Numbered from the stretch's first letter, positions 1 to 19,132 are shown. The stretch is 64,000 bases of DNA from Apodemus sylvaticus (GCF_947179515.1 NC_067495.1:90991423-91055422), one strand, 5' to 3'. Made by a program: numbers and translations. The notes: generated from the sequence alone by a model not told the origin.

Positions 1-1598
1 CCCCAAAAATGTCCCAAGTTATAAGTTGCATGTTCAATCCTGAAATACAATACATCATGGGACTGGACCTCTTAGTGAAAGAATTGTCTCTTTTAGAGAA
101 CAGAAGGAAGTTTGGGGATTTATTTCAGCCACTCAAGAAAGTCTTGATAAACAACCTTTCAGAAGCACTCTCCTTGAAAGATTCTGTTAATTTATGGTAC
201 CTCACCCTGTCACCAAAGGCTATCTATCCAGAGGAATCGACCGACATTGAAAACAATAGAATCAAGTTTTTAAAACATAGCCCAGCAGTAACCTGAGTGG
301 GAACGGTTATCCTATAAAATAGAAGATTAAGGGAAGGCAGATGATTGCTAGATTTTTAACAACAAAGAGAAATAAATCAGTGCAGGATGAAACTGTGACT
401 TAATATTGGCCAATATCATCTTCAGGTTCTAAAAAGGGCAAACGCAATACTATTGAGGCACTGCTAAAATCCAGATAGATACAGGAATAGAGAGTAATAC
501 CTAACCACCAATCTAATTTCTAGGATGTGTGGATTTCACAGAAGGGATGGGGAGAGTAATCACAGAACACTTAGAAAGGAAGCAGCAGCTCCAGGAAGTA
601 GCCCAGGCTTGAGGCAGAATATCATTTGCTATGTAGCCAAGGTTGCTGAGAAAAACATGGAATGCTTCATAATTGGCTCAGCTACTTGGCTTAAAGTTGT
701 TGCAACTCCTCCACTGCTGGTAGAGTTGCAAATTGGTACAACCACTCTGGAAATCAGTCTGGCGGTTCCTCAGAAAACAGGGCATGTCACTTCCGGAGGA
801 CCCTGCTATACCACTCCTGGGCATATACCCAGAGGATTCCCCAGCATGTAATAAGGATATGTGCTCTACTATGTTCATAGCAGCCCTATTTATAATAGCC
901 AGAAGCTGGAAAGAACTCAGGTGTCCCTCAACGGAGGAATGGATGCAAAAAAAAATGTGGTATATATACACAATTCAGCCATTAGAAACAATGAATTCAT
1001 GAAATTCTTAGACAAATGGATGGAGCTGGAGAACATCATACTAAGTGAGGTAACCCAGTCTCAAAAGATCAATCATGGTATGCACTCACTAATAAGTGGA
1101 TATTAGCCTGGAAACTTTGAATACCCAAGACATAACCCACACATCAAATGAGGTACAAGAAGAACGGAGGAGTGGCCCCTGGTTCTGGAAAGACTCAGTG
1201 AAGCAGTATAGGGCAAAACCAGAACAGGGAAGTGGGAAGGGATGGGTGGGAGAACAGGGGGAGGGAAGGGGGCTTATGGGACTTTCGGGGAGTGGGGGGC
1301 CAGAAAAGGGGAAATCATTAGAAATGTAAATAAAAAAATATATCGTATAAAAAAATCTTTTCAATAAAAGGATTTAGTCCACTTAAAAGAAATACGAAAC
1401 CCTGACTCTGAACGGATTCCCTAAACACCGAAAAGCATCCCACTTTAATCGTAAGTTTTAGAGACTGTTCAATGGCAAGCTGCTGAGATGACCCCTCAGT
1501 ATAAAGGTTCTAGAAAGAGAAGGTGGCCCTGGTATTTCCCTAGGTAAAGCATTTTCTGAAGGGGCACCCAGACAGTCTTTCCTTCCTCTGCTCCCCAG
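1..1598 (+). other. Tnmd intron 2 (partial)
   Basis: No Tnmd exon 2 sequence (the transmembrane part) is visible, so the window opens inside intron 2. The only recognisable content is a 5'-truncated L1 at about 696-1352; I see nothing in 1-690. Confidence 0.8.
696..1352 (+). mobile_element. 5'-truncated rodent L1: end of ORF2 plus 3' UTR
   Basis: Reads the L1 ORF2 tail (protein-level TMFIAALFIIARSWKE, then a tract like RMQKKMWYIYT) with frameshifts, then the G-rich rodent L1 3' UTR and an A-rich tail near 1330-1352. It is a dead fragment. Edges are approximate. Confidence 0.88.
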
Positions 1599-7591
<5,993 letters not shown>

Positions 7592-7765
7592 TAGGAAGTT
7601 TGAGTTCAAATGCTTAACCTTCTGGTCGCCAACATATAATTAATGCATGCTACTCCATGAATTTCTGCCTATGAGGCATTTGCTTCCAAGTAGCCTATCC
7701 TTCAAAATTACTTGTAGGATATTCCTCTCTTCATGTTCTAATAAACTTCTACATCATCATCATCA
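7592..7765 (+). other. Tnmd: Tnmd 3' untranslated region
   Basis: Follows the TAA stop. A canonical AATAAA lies about 150 nt downstream, followed by a CATCATCATCATCA stretch. The end is an estimate, set at the usual 10-30 nt after the signal. Confidence 0.75.
7740..7745 (+). terminator. Poly(A) signal AATAAA of Tnmd
   Basis: Perfect AATAAA on the Tnmd sense strand, the first one after the stop codon. A short 3' UTR of about 170 nt results. Confidence 0.8.
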
Positions 7766-8646
7766 ATGGCCTTGTTGCTGCTGAACACAATGGGGAAGTG
7801 TTTGCTGAGCATACTCCTGGCAATTGGAATGGACTAGACCCGCCTAAGATAGATGGCAAAAATGCCAGTTTGAACTACATCACTAGGCTTGAGTAGAGCC
7901 TAATAGTTCCCAAATCCCCTATTTTTACTGTGCTGTTTTGACAAAGTAAATATGAAGGGGTGATGGCAAAATGTCCCCAGAAGCAATGAAAAAAAGCATA
8001 AACTTCTATGCATAGTCCCAGTGCTTAATTACCTGAAAGGCATACTGTGGACTTAAGTGTCTATAAAGCTGCTGGGCGGGCAGTGAGTCACAGCAGGCCA
8101 ACATTTAAATATTCTAACTGCTTCGACTCAGCAAAGGAGAAAGCTAACTTAGCAAAAGGGGTCCTGGGTTTCCCTCAACTCTAGACAAATTCAACATTTG
8201 AGAACCTTCGCATCTGACTTTTCTTTACCTCAGTATCTGGTTACATAATGTTCCAGGGCAATTTTATGAAACATGAAGACTCATAAATAAAAATCCATTG
8301 AAACAGATGGACAAAAGTACTGAGGTGAAAAATCAAATGGGCCTTTTCCTCTCAGACTAGAGGGAACTAGCCATTTGCTTCTTAAAGGAATGGTAAGACC
8401 TAGTTCCCAATTACCCTACATTTTCCTTAGGAATAGGAAAGAATACAAAAGTAAAAGAAAAAAAAACTGGTTAGAAGGTAATGTTAACTTTGATGTCCCT
8501 GCAAGGTCAAATTTCAAAATTCATGCTCTGCCAATCTGTCACACCCCTTAAAGGTTCATTTGTAGATGACATCCTGCATTGCTCAATGATACATTATTGT
8601 GTCATGACAAGAACTGTCTAGAAATTTCCATCAAATAAAATCCTCA

Positions 8647-8670
8647 CCTGGTCTACTTTTGTAGACCAGG
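8647..8670. other. Perfect 10-bp inverted repeat with TTTT loop
   Basis: The left arm CCTGGTCTAC (8647-8656) and right arm GTAGACCAGG (8661-8670) are exact reverse complements around TTTT. No matching repeat family is recognised and no T-run follows, so nothing marks it as a Pol III terminator. Function is unknown. Confidence 0.85.
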
Positions 8671-9650
8671 AAGTCATATTCTCCCACTTAACCATTGAGA
8701 AAATACATAGATATCTATAACTAAGACTGACAGGATTAGCAAGTTACTAATTAATAGCATCCATGCTGTACTTAGATTATTAATACTCACAAAATGAAAG
8801 TACAATCAGATATATCTAACAATGTTCCCTCTATTATTAATTACTTCAAAGGCCCCAGACTTTTTTGGATTACTCCAATTATAATAGGAATTAATTTATG
8901 TTTGAAATAGAGAAATGTGAAAGATAAGATCGATTTGAGGCTGTATGAACTTATTGTTAGCTATCATTTTTTGAATAAATTATTCTTTTTAACACTGTTT
9001 CCAATGATTAGCCAGTAACTTTAAGTTATGGAGACACTAAAAATTGAATAGTCTCTAGGACACTATATATGCCTTGCTCTGTGGAGGTTACACATTTCCT
9101 AAGAATGACAACCAGCATACATGTTTGCAAATACAGGAACATATAGAAAAATAACTACAGTTGTATTTCCTGGGTATATGTGCATAAATGTACACCTATG
9201 CACACCCACATTTATTAGGAAGTATAGAGTATTCTATGAAACAGATTTGGAGTCAGGATTCCTCTTCACATCTTCCCCTCCTTTCTTTCCTTGTACTTTA
9301 CATCCCTTCTCTGTCTCAATTCTGGAATATGAACCCTTAGTCTTGAGCATGTGAAGCACAGAAAGCATCTCTTATTGCAATAACATACCTCAACCCACTA
9401 GGAATTTCACAGTGTGGAAGTACGAGTCCTTTAATGAGGCAGACTATCAATCCAAGCAGGGAAAGAAAAGAGCAGGTTTAAGTAGCATTCAAACCATCTC
9501 TTGGTTTACAGGGAAGAAAAACAGCACCACAAAGAAGCCAATGAACCCATATATACATTAGTCTCTTTCAACTTAGGTACAAGACAGAAGGGGAAAGGAG
9601 ACAGTGTTACCACTTCTGTCAGAGTTTTTTGCCTTTGAGTTCTGTGTGAA

Positions 9651-9682
9651 AGCCTCGCCACTCTATAGCCTCGCCACTCTAT
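9651..9682 (+). repeat. Perfect 16-bp tandem duplication
   Basis: AGCCTCGCCACTCTAT occurs twice back to back without mismatch, which suggests a recent slippage duplication. Confidence 0.95.
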
Positions 9683-9804
9683 CGCTCCTGCCACACTCAG
9701 ATCAACTCAACTAGAGGTACAGCAGCCTCACTTACTCCTGCCTCTCTTCACTATGTCTACTTCCCAATCCCAAGGAGCAACACCAAAGAAACCTCAGTGC
9801 CCCT

Positions 9805-9980
9805 GTGTATGTGTCACCTGTGTATGAATGTGTACTACATGTATACCTAGTTGCCTCAGAGGCACAAGATCTTCTTGAAAATGGAGCTAAAGGCTCCATG
9901 TGTGCACTAGGAACCAATCCCAGTCCTCTGTAAGAATAGTGAGTGCTTTTAACTGCTGGGCAATCTCTTCTGGCCCCTGT
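9805..9980 (-). repeat. B3-family SINE, minus strand
   Basis: On the plus strand it ends TTTTAACTGCTGGGCAATCTCTTCTGGCCCC, the complement of the SINE 5' end, with AGGAACCAATCCCAGTCCTC inside. Diverged. Confidence 0.8.
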
Positions 9981-12908
9981 ATTTGGTATTTAAAGTAATC
10001 TCTCCACTGGCAGAAATTTAAATGTATCTCTGTCCTCTACGCCAGGCTCTTACCAAATGCTCCCAATTCTCCCTCCTAAATCACCCCTCAATTGTGTTTA
10101 TAGTCCATTTCGCACTCTTAGCCTTAATGGTGACCACCTGTCCTTGATGAAACTCCAAGACTGTAGACTGAAGTTAACTTAAATGCTTTCACATGAAGTT
10201 TGCTCTTTACATACAGATTTTCATTCATGTCATTTCTTACCTGATGGTCTATAATAGCTACTTATTACATTAATAATCAGGTTTAACTTCCATAGAAGAT
10301 ACCCTTAGCTAAACTACTCAATGGCTACCACTGATCCCCCTTCTCCTCTCACTACCTTATCTCACCCTTGGCACTCCTCAAGAACCTTAGCTTCATGGCC
10401 TGCTTGCCCAGTCACCCCATCATCTCTTTTGCCTCTTGCCCATACAGGAAATCTAAATCATCTGGATTTCAATATGGGATCTAAAGTATACAGGACACTC
10501 CTAATTATTTTTTTAAGGCAATGAGGTAGAAGAGAAGAAAGAAGGTAGGAGAGCAGAGGCTATAAAAGAGCACAACTCCAAAGCCCTTAGGAATCCTACA
10601 AAAGGTTAGCCTTGAGCTCTGTTCAAACTGGGGAAGAATTATCTTACTTAAATCCATTTGTGTATTCATCATCTTCTGACAATTATAACAGTGACGAATG
10701 CCTCTAATCAAAGAATGATTGAACATTTCCATGACTGCCCACAGCCTAGGCATCTATTTCCGTTATAAAACTGTAGCCTTTTGCATTTTACTCTCCAGTT
10801 TCAATGATTCTTAGTCTAAGGGGGTGGGGTGCAAAAGGCATAACTTCTGTGAAATCACAAGAAATATCAAATAACCTTCCAGATTCTTTGGGGATCTCAA
10901 TTCCAATTAGGAAAAGGTGAGGGGAAGCCATCCATTGCTCCCACTCAGCAGAAGGACACTATGCATTAGTGTGCTCAGCGCCTTCCTGCACACCTAAAAT
11001 GGCTCTTTGGCAGGACTAGGGGCAAAGAAAATCTATTTTGAGTTTTTATATATAAGGCTCACTGTCTGGCTGAGTCCAAAACTGTCACTTTGGCTCCTAA
11101 AGTCTAACGCTGAAAGCTTACTGAGATAAATATGGACCTTCTCATTTGGGCTGTCAGGAAATGCGTGGATCTATTTTATTTATACCCTTAAAAATGATTT
11201 CATTTTGGCTTTCCTTTTTTTGAAGAAGTTTCATCTAGGGCTTAATTTTGCTGACAGCATGCTGTTCCCTAACAGGAATGAAAAGTGGCTCCATATTCAA
11301 AACCAGGTATGAGTGCAGAACCAAAAATTATTGTCGCTGGCAGCACCGAAGTCCTGCTTCAACGTCTCCTAGAGTATTTTAAATCAATTTCCATGAAAGC
11401 TCCTTATCCAATAACTGCACTTGTGATTTCTTTAGATGAATATTCTGTTTTGGTATTTACAGACTAAGAAGTAATCGCTCCTTTCTATTCGTCTGTATTT
11501 TCCGCTACTTTCTTAACATCATACTCAGGCCTATTGTCCTTGGTAGGCGGCCTTTAAAAGACAGGAAACAGATGAAGCCACAAGAAATTCTTCAACCAAA
11601 ACAAATGTCAGCAACAACCAAAGGATTCCAGACATTTCATAGTGCTGAGCTGATCCATATCTGACAGTGATATTAATATACTGTTTACATTCATCCTTCT
11701 CTAATTGATGCTATCGTCTGCCATTCTGAATTTTCCACTGACAGCAGTATTTCTGCTGCTCTAAATACTTCTAGTGCTTATACCCTCATCAGTCTTCATT
11801 GAGCCAAGGGCAAGGGACTTTAGGGGACAGAACCTAGCCATAATGGAGCAAAGAAGCAGCAGCAGGGTAAGTACCAAGAGATAGGAGATGTAGTTTGAGC
11901 TTGTTTATTTTACAAAGGAGCCCAGACCACTTCCCAATGAACAAACTCACTCATTGTGTCGCCTGACATCCATTTCTTGGTGTGAAGGTTGCCTAGTATG
12001 CAGCAACATTGGATAGCCTTGTATATCTAGTAAATCATTGTGCTGTAACCTGCCCCCACTGCTTCTCCCAATAACAGCCTTAGTCATGCTAAATCATATT
12101 ATGTTGAAATCAGAATGGTTTGTGGTTGACGTTTTCTATTTCCTGTTCCTCAAAATTACTTCTCCTTTTAAGAGTGTCTTCCTCTAGAGGCATACTAATC
12201 TAGGACCACAGCCACATTAATACCACCATCAACATAGGAATATTGTGCTTGACAAGGAGAACAAGGTGCCTTCCTTGTTTTACTAAATATTTGGCATAAT
12301 ACAATCTACATACTTTAATCATCTAAGAAAGTATAACATAGTTTTTGTTAAAGGATCCAAGAAAGCAAAACTTTCTTCACATTCAAAAAACAAAATAGTT
12401 CTTTCAAAAGACAACCATATCATTGATTTGCTTTGAACTTCATTACCAAGTGTTCTGGGGGCTTTGTAATTACCCTTTATTTCCAGAAAATATCTCTACT
12501 TCTACTATATCATTAGTATCAAGTTTGGCTGTACATATCAGTAAACCCTTCAAAACGTCTAACATTTAAACAAAGTAATACAGGTTATTCAATCAAATGA
12601 CCTGTGAACCTGTTGCACCATTCTGATTATGTAGTTTTTATTTTCAAGTTTACCTCATGATCTGAGACAAGTCTAATTGTAGTCAAGTATATCTGTACTC
12701 TATGTTATATCCAGACTGGCATCAGATAGATGGTACACAGGGTAAAATGCTATCCTATCTTTTGTGTAGTAGCATATTTAGATACTCTGTTTAAATGTAA
12801 TCATATAACCAAATAGAGTTCTGAAACAGACTTGTTTAATAAATCTTAGGATTACCTAGAATGAAATCAAAACTGTGTTAGTGATAAAGATGTAAAGACA
12901 TGGTAGAA

Positions 12909-13095
12909 GGGAGCTGGAGAGATGGCTCAGTAGTTAAGAGCACTGACTGCTCTCCCAGAGGTCCTGAGTACAATTCTCAGCAACCACATGGTGGCTCACA
13001 ACCAGCTGTAAAGGGATCTGAGGCCTTCCTCTGGTATCTGAAGAGAGCAACAGTGTGCTCATATACTTAACAAATAAATCTTAAAAAAAAAAAAA
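12909..13095 (+). repeat. Nearly full-length B2 SINE with intact target-site duplication
   Basis: Starts GGGAGCTGGAGAGATGGCTC, keeps GAGCACTGACTGCTCTCCCA and ends in an AAATAAATCTT-A tail. It is flanked by the identical 15-mer AAAGACATGGTAGAA at 12894-12908 and 13096-13110, as expected for L1-driven retroposition. Confidence 0.96.
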
Positions 13096-15354
13096 AAAGA
13101 CATGGTAGAAAGGGTAACTGGCAACTTGGTAGTTATCTGGTAACTTGTCATCAGATCTAAAGTTTCTGCTACTGAAAAGGCACCGCTTTGGTGCTTGTGT
13201 GCTATCGTTCAAAATCCCTGTTCAACTCAATTATATTTCTTGTACAGGGGTAAAAGTCACCAACAAACTCTAATCTGTTTTTAAATGTTCACAAACCAGT
13301 CACTATAGCTCTGAAGAGCAATAGCAAAAAGGAAGCAACAGCACCTGGGAAGCAACAGCAGCTTTGTTCACAGACAGTGTGAAAAGTCAAAGCACTACAC
13401 AAGGCGAGACTGAGGGTAGGAAGACAACCAAAACCAATTTTGTTAGCTTTTGCTTTGCTGCAGATTCATGCCACACATTTGAGTTAATGCGATGGTATGA
13501 AATTGCTATGACTGTACTGCTTACACCAAAAGACAGAACACAAATTGAACAATGTCTGTATTATCTTTTGCAAGGTTTTTACTTTGGCAAAGGAGAGAAA
13601 ATGAAAAGACTTAGAATGGGATGGGGAAGCCCTTTAAACAGTCCTCACTACCGCCCTGGAATAAGAGTATGGCGTTATTTTGGAAAAAAAAAAAAAACTT
13701 GGAGGACAGGTTTTGCTTCCCAAAACTCATTAGATTTTGGATTAAGACCTTCATAAGATGATAGATAGTATTCATTAAGGAGGTTTTATTTTGATGTTAA
13801 ATTGACTAGAGAAAATGTGTTCTCCATGATGGAGAATCAAACCTGTTTAAAAGAAGAGAGTAAATCTCATGACACATTATACACAGAGCAGATGTGAAAG
13901 GTTGAGGCGGGGTGGGATGGGGGGTTGGGGAGGAAGTTTTATTTTACTGTCATTCAGGGAAATCCCTCTTGTCTATCAAACAGCCAATAATGTACACTCT
14001 TCAATATTTGCAAATCTTTTGTGCCATCAGTGGATTCATCAGGCATCCGGATGAATGTGGATTTGAAGATATAAAAGACTGCAGCCAATTTATTTACCAA
14101 TACCAAGAGTAGAAACTTTTATACTCAGAGAATAAAATAAAGTGATTAGTTTGAAATCTGCTCAGTTTTGGGGCCAACCCACAGAAGCTCTCTGCCACTC
14201 ATTGTGGATATTCAATATTAACCAACACCATGCAGTGTTGCAGACCAGTATTTTACGTAGGTATGTGAAGAATGAAGACAATCCAAGCACTGAGAAATGA
14301 TTTCACAGAAATTCTATTTGTCTTACATTCAATATATTTTTATTCTAAAATGTGTTTTTCTGATTGACTGCATCTTCTTAATGAGCCATTCCTTCTCTAT
14401 GAGTTTATGAGACATTATACAGAAAACACAGAGAATGGTTTTCATTTACGGCTAGTAGTATTTTGGACTCAGATACTTTATTTTTGTGGGAGTTGAGAAA
14501 GGGGGAGAGAAAGTTGAGAGTCATTTTAGCTGATTCCCAAAGCCTCAAAACCCATTCCCATCCAGCATTCTTTATAGATCTGAATTAAGCAATTTTTAGT
14601 AGCTGAGAGGGAAAAACAAACAAACACACAACTCCAATCACAGAATACGTTCATCGGGATTCACATATTTTCCTCTTAAGTGTCTAATTACAGATAACAA
14701 AGTATATTGTTTTCAAAAGTTTAGTAATTGAGCATCTCCTGATTGTTCTTACACATTTCTCAACTTTTCACACTCCATTTTAAAGTATTCAATTAGAGCC
14801 TGCATTATACATGAAAGGAAACATCCCTTTCATCTCGTGAAGTGACGTGTGTAGGACACATTTTTCTATGTTTTTACATAGGTATTCCACAGATTTCACT
14901 CTATGACATGTTTGAAAAACAAATACCACAATCTAGGACGACACATTTCTGCCCTCATATTGAACTGGTTTTTGTCTCTTTCTATCCAAGCAGGAAGAAA
15001 AGATACCCACGCTAAAAGAAAGAAAATAAACATCTCAGAGTTCTTTGTTTTTACAAAGCTTAAGAACAACAGACTTACTGTGCTCCCTACTGGTAAAATC
15101 AAGAGCTACAGCATTATCAAACACTTACTTTAGAAAGGCTTTATAGAGCATTAGCAACTACTTTACAGTGCCCAGAAAGATGGTATCTTGCTGCGGAGTT
15201 CAACAATTAGACAACATTAGTTGGAGAGCAAATTCAGAGGAGCTCGAAGGTCAAGGTGAATATGCATTTATATACCAGTATTACTTGAGATCATAGTCAG
15301 TATCATCATCTGTTCCTGTATGCTAGATAAACCATATCTAAATATACCCCGACT

Positions 15355-15535
15355 CAGTGGTTCTCACACTGTAGTCTGAATCACAAGTTCCTTGGGTGTT
15401 CAAGCTAAGTATGCAGTCTTAGCTCCATGGTCCAGGGATTTAGTAGCTTTGAGACAAGATGCTACAAATTTGTATTATATCAGTTCTTCCCTCTACTGGT
15501 GATTCTGACACATACACCTTGGAAATTTTTTCAAA
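15355..15535 (+). repeat. MER5-like non-autonomous hAT DNA transposon
   Basis: Opens with CAGTGGTTCTCACACTGTAG, followed by TGAATCAC, and has TGGTCCAGGGATTTAGTAG and GGTGATTCTGACAC further on, matching the MER5A/5B pattern. The far terminal repeat is not seen; a B3 SINE adjoins. Confidence 0.72.
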
Positions 15536-15537
15536 TT

Positions 15538-15755
15538 ATTATTTTTATTTTATGTATCTAGATGTTTTGCTCGCATGGATGTATGGACACTGTGTGCATA
15601 CCTGGTGCCTATGGAGGCGAGAAGAGGGCATCAGATGCCGTGGAACTGAAGTTACAAATGGTTGTGAGCCTTCCTGTGAGTGCTGCAAGCCAAACCTGGG
15701 TCCTCTTCAACAGTAGCCATTGAACTAAGCAGTCACCAGAGGCCCAAACATGAAT
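15538..15755 (-). repeat. B3-family SINE, minus strand
   Basis: On the plus strand: TTTTATGTATCTAGATGTTT, then AGAAGAGGGCATCAGATGCC, then GGTTGTGAGCC and ACTAAGCAGTCACCAGAGGCCC. This is the B3/B2 body reversed. Confidence 0.88.
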
Positions 15756-16684
15756 ATATTTGCATAACAATGATACATTTTACAAAGCATTCTGATAGTA
15801 TCATTACCTAAATATAGTTATATAATCAGAAAACTTGATATGTTTTTGAAACCACAGGCATGCCCTAAAGAAAAACATAACTGAAGTCATCAGTTCAAAG
15901 AAGGGAGTTTTCTTTACAAGTCTCTTTACAAGTTTACTAAATCTCTCTCTGAACCTCACCTAGCATTTTACCACATCTTCAACTACAGACCTTCCAATTC
16001 TTCTCCTTGTTTCCTTCCTTTAAACCACTATGTTCTTTGTGCTTGTTTGGTTTCCCACTGGGAAAAGGGACCCAGGTGCATATTTTACATATCAAAGCAG
16101 ACCTGGCCTCCAGGTTCTCCCAGCATCCCTCAGTCCCTACCTGGTACACCCTGCCCCCAACTGTGAACTTTTCAGCAAGCTGGGGATGGGGTGGGCTGCC
16201 CTTCTCCCAGAGGCTCTTCCTACAGATTCTGGATATTTTGGTCTTTCTTCATCTCTCCTCTCCTTCTCTTCTCTCTCTGAATGTGCCCCCCACCCCCGCC
16301 GCCCTTTTTCTTCACCCACTCCCTTCCCCCCCCCTGCATCCCTGGGGCCAGTGAACTCACCAGAGAGCAGCTTCCCAATAAACCTGCCTTTAATATAATC
16401 TAATCTGGTTTGAATTGGCTCATTTCACTGGGGGCAGAGAAATAAATAACCTATCAGTGTTCTCTGCCTAAACTTCTTTTAAAGTAACCAAGAAACAGTG
16501 ATTTTCTTCTCGGAGCTTCTACCAAAAACAATTGTGAGTTCAAGACATGCAATTCTTTCTAAGAGTGACTATAAATGCAAAAGTTCACAAGTAAAGAGCC
16601 AAAATGTTATCAAGAAACTATATGTTCTATTTGGAGATTATCAGAGTCTGAGAGCAATTTATAAAAGGGAGCTGAGTGTAATTT

Positions 16685-16855
16685 TTTTGCATTTATTTAT
16701 TTAGCATGGTGAGTGTGTACATGTGGAGGTCAGATAACAACTTAAGGGAGTCAACTCTCTCTCCTTCAACCATGTGGGTTCCAAGGATTGAACTCAGGCT
16801 GTCAGGGTTGGGAGCAACCATCTTTACCCAATGAATCATCCCGCTGGGCTGGGGG
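16685..16855 (-). repeat. B3/RSINE-like SINE, minus strand
   Basis: Contains TGTGTACATGTGGAGGTCAG, GGATTGAACTCAGGCTGTCA and ATGAATCATCCCGCTGGGCT, typical of a reversed rodent tRNA-derived SINE. Confidence 0.8.
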
Positions 16856-18639
16856 ATACACTTTAGCCACAGCTAAATAAATGATGTTTTATCCCCACTC
16901 TGGAACATTAATACGTTGGACATGACTTCTTTTATCAGTTTTGTTTTCCCTTTATATGTGATTTTAGGACCAATTCTATAAGGTTAATGTTACCTATACC
17001 ATAAGGCAGTATGTTTCTGCTCAGTTTAGTAATAAACTAATAATTTATCAGATAATTCCTGCAATGGCTTAAAATAATTTCTCCATCTTTAGCCAGCAAT
17101 GATGCCCCCTGCCATCTGGGGGGGGGGGGGAAACACCTTCACTGTTCCCAATTTTCAGTGCTTCCCTAGCCTTCACTTTCACTTTGCCAAGACTTGAGGT
17201 TTTTCCCAAGGTTGGCTGAGATAGCTGTTTCCTCCAATTCTTCATAGGAAGAACTCTATACATGTAGGTAGCTTTCAAGATCCTTTGAAATAAATCAATG
17301 ATCTTTAAAGTCCATTCTTAACACCAAGATCATTCTTTTAAGCCTTTGGCTACCTCACATAGAAGCCATTCCAGAGTCAGTTTGACAACTGCACTACAGA
17401 TGGGGTCTCTCTCAAGGAGAAAGCTTTGAGTCAGGTGAAATAAAGATAATACTGTGTAAACAGGGTTTCCCCAGGGAGCCAGCTACAATAGTCACATACA
17501 CTTGATGGAATTGTGTGAGAAGCCCCAAACCACCCTGAGCCCACACTGAGCACTGGAAGACTGCTGCTGGTCACAGGTGCTGCAATTACAGTCCTGCAGG
17601 TCTTCAAGAAGTTAGGACTAGGGACATGGAAATAGGCCAGGCTCAAATGATGAAGTGCTCTGATAGAAATGTCGTTCTCTTTTTTTCCCAAAATAAATAA
17701 TCCTCAGAATAGTCCTTTGATTAATTCCCAGATTTTTGGGAAAGTTACTTTGCATCATTTTTACTTATATTATTGTTGTTTTGTGGAGGATTAGATTCAC
17801 ACAGTATTTTACTCTGCCTTCCTAGGCATCCCACCTCATCGGCTATTGTTTTATTTTGGAAACTATCTCCAAGATTGTTTCTCTCTCCATCCCCATTTGG
17901 CCACTTCTCTTGAAGATATTTTACACCAGGTCATGCCTATCTCATGTAGTGTTCCAGAGTTAAGCATGGAACATAATTTACTTAGCTGTGATTAAAATCC
18001 AGGTGCTGGGGTTGCGAAGAAGCTACTGTGAAGATAAGGTACTAAGTTATCGAAAATATCCACTTTCAACAGCTCTAAGAAGGTTCAGATGTAAAGACTA
18101 AAAAAAGGCTTCCATAAATGCATCCAAAAAAACTAAAAGAAACTGTGACTTTAAAATTTATAAGAAGAGATATATGACAATGATATCATATCATTAAATA
18201 CAGAATGTCAACCAAAGTCAAGAGTTTTAAATACCCAGATAGATGTTCTAAATGAAGTTTGGACAGAGTAGTTGTAGCACATGGAAACTGAGGCAAGGAT
18301 GCAGGAGGCTTACAAGTTTAAAAACAAATCTGAGTTACAAAAGAACAAAATAGAGAAGACACGGTAAAGTAAGGGAGAGAGGGGGAATGTGGGAAAGAAG
18401 AGAAGCAGAGAAAGGCATTCTAAAGTTAAAAAGTACAGTAATGAAGGATTTCACTAGAAGGTTTCAAAAGTAGACTTGGGCATCAAAACATCAGAGAATT
18501 CAAAATCAGATCAAGATAGATTGTACAGTATGTGTAACCGAAAGTAAAAATGAGAAAACAAATGAACAGACTCTCAGAGACCTGTAGTACACACCAAATA
18601 TACCCACATACACGTTTAGTCCCTAAAGGAGAAGAAGAA

Positions 18640-18721
18640 GGGATTGGGCAGTAGAAAGAACATTTGAAGAAATAATGACCACTATGGAGAACTTTGATCC
18701 ACATAGCTACACTCAAACTGG

Positions 18722-18755
<34 letters not shown>

Positions 18756-18955
18756 TCAAATAGATTATAGTCAAAATGCTAAAAGACTCTTGAGTGCATC
18801 AAGAGGTGGGCAACTCAGTGCATACAAGGGATCCTCAGTAAGATTAACAGCAGTACTCTCATCAGAAACTACAGCAGCCACAGTGCACTAAGAAGACATA
18901 TTCAGAGCAAAAGGGGAAGAAATGTCTATCAAATTCTATATTTCATACTAAAGAT
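18640..18955 (+). mobile_element. Ancient L1 ORF2 fragment
   Basis: The stretch from 18770 (AAATGCTAAAAGACT, CATACAAGGGATCCTCAGTA, AGATTAACAGCAGTACTCTC, ATCAGAAACTACAGCAGCCA) matches the mammalian L1 ORF2 endgame in order. It is broken by a (TG)n tract at 18721-18754 and followed by a B3 insertion. The 5' edge is approximate and it is non-coding. Confidence 0.75.
18721..18754 (+). repeat. (GT)n microsatellite
   Basis: About 16 GT units inside the old L1 fragment. Confidence 0.97.
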
Positions 18956-18956
18956 A

Positions 18957-19094
18957 TGTCTCAGAGTACTTGGCATCAAAAACAAGGGTCAGTTCACAGG
19001 ACCCACATGAGAGTTCACAAGCATCTGTACCTTCAGTTCCAAGGATCTGATTCCCTCCCTCTTCTGATCACCATGTACACCAGGCATTCATGTG

Positions 19095-19132
<38 letters not shown>

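Noticed and set aside
525..1106. Overlapping open frames near the window start
   Set aside because: They are frameshifted remains of L1 ORF2.
13364..13756. A 130-codon plus-strand open frame outside repeats
   Set aside because: It begins at a non-ATG codon, has no recognisable motif, contains a lysine run from poly(A), and lies in unremarkable AT-rich intergenic DNA.
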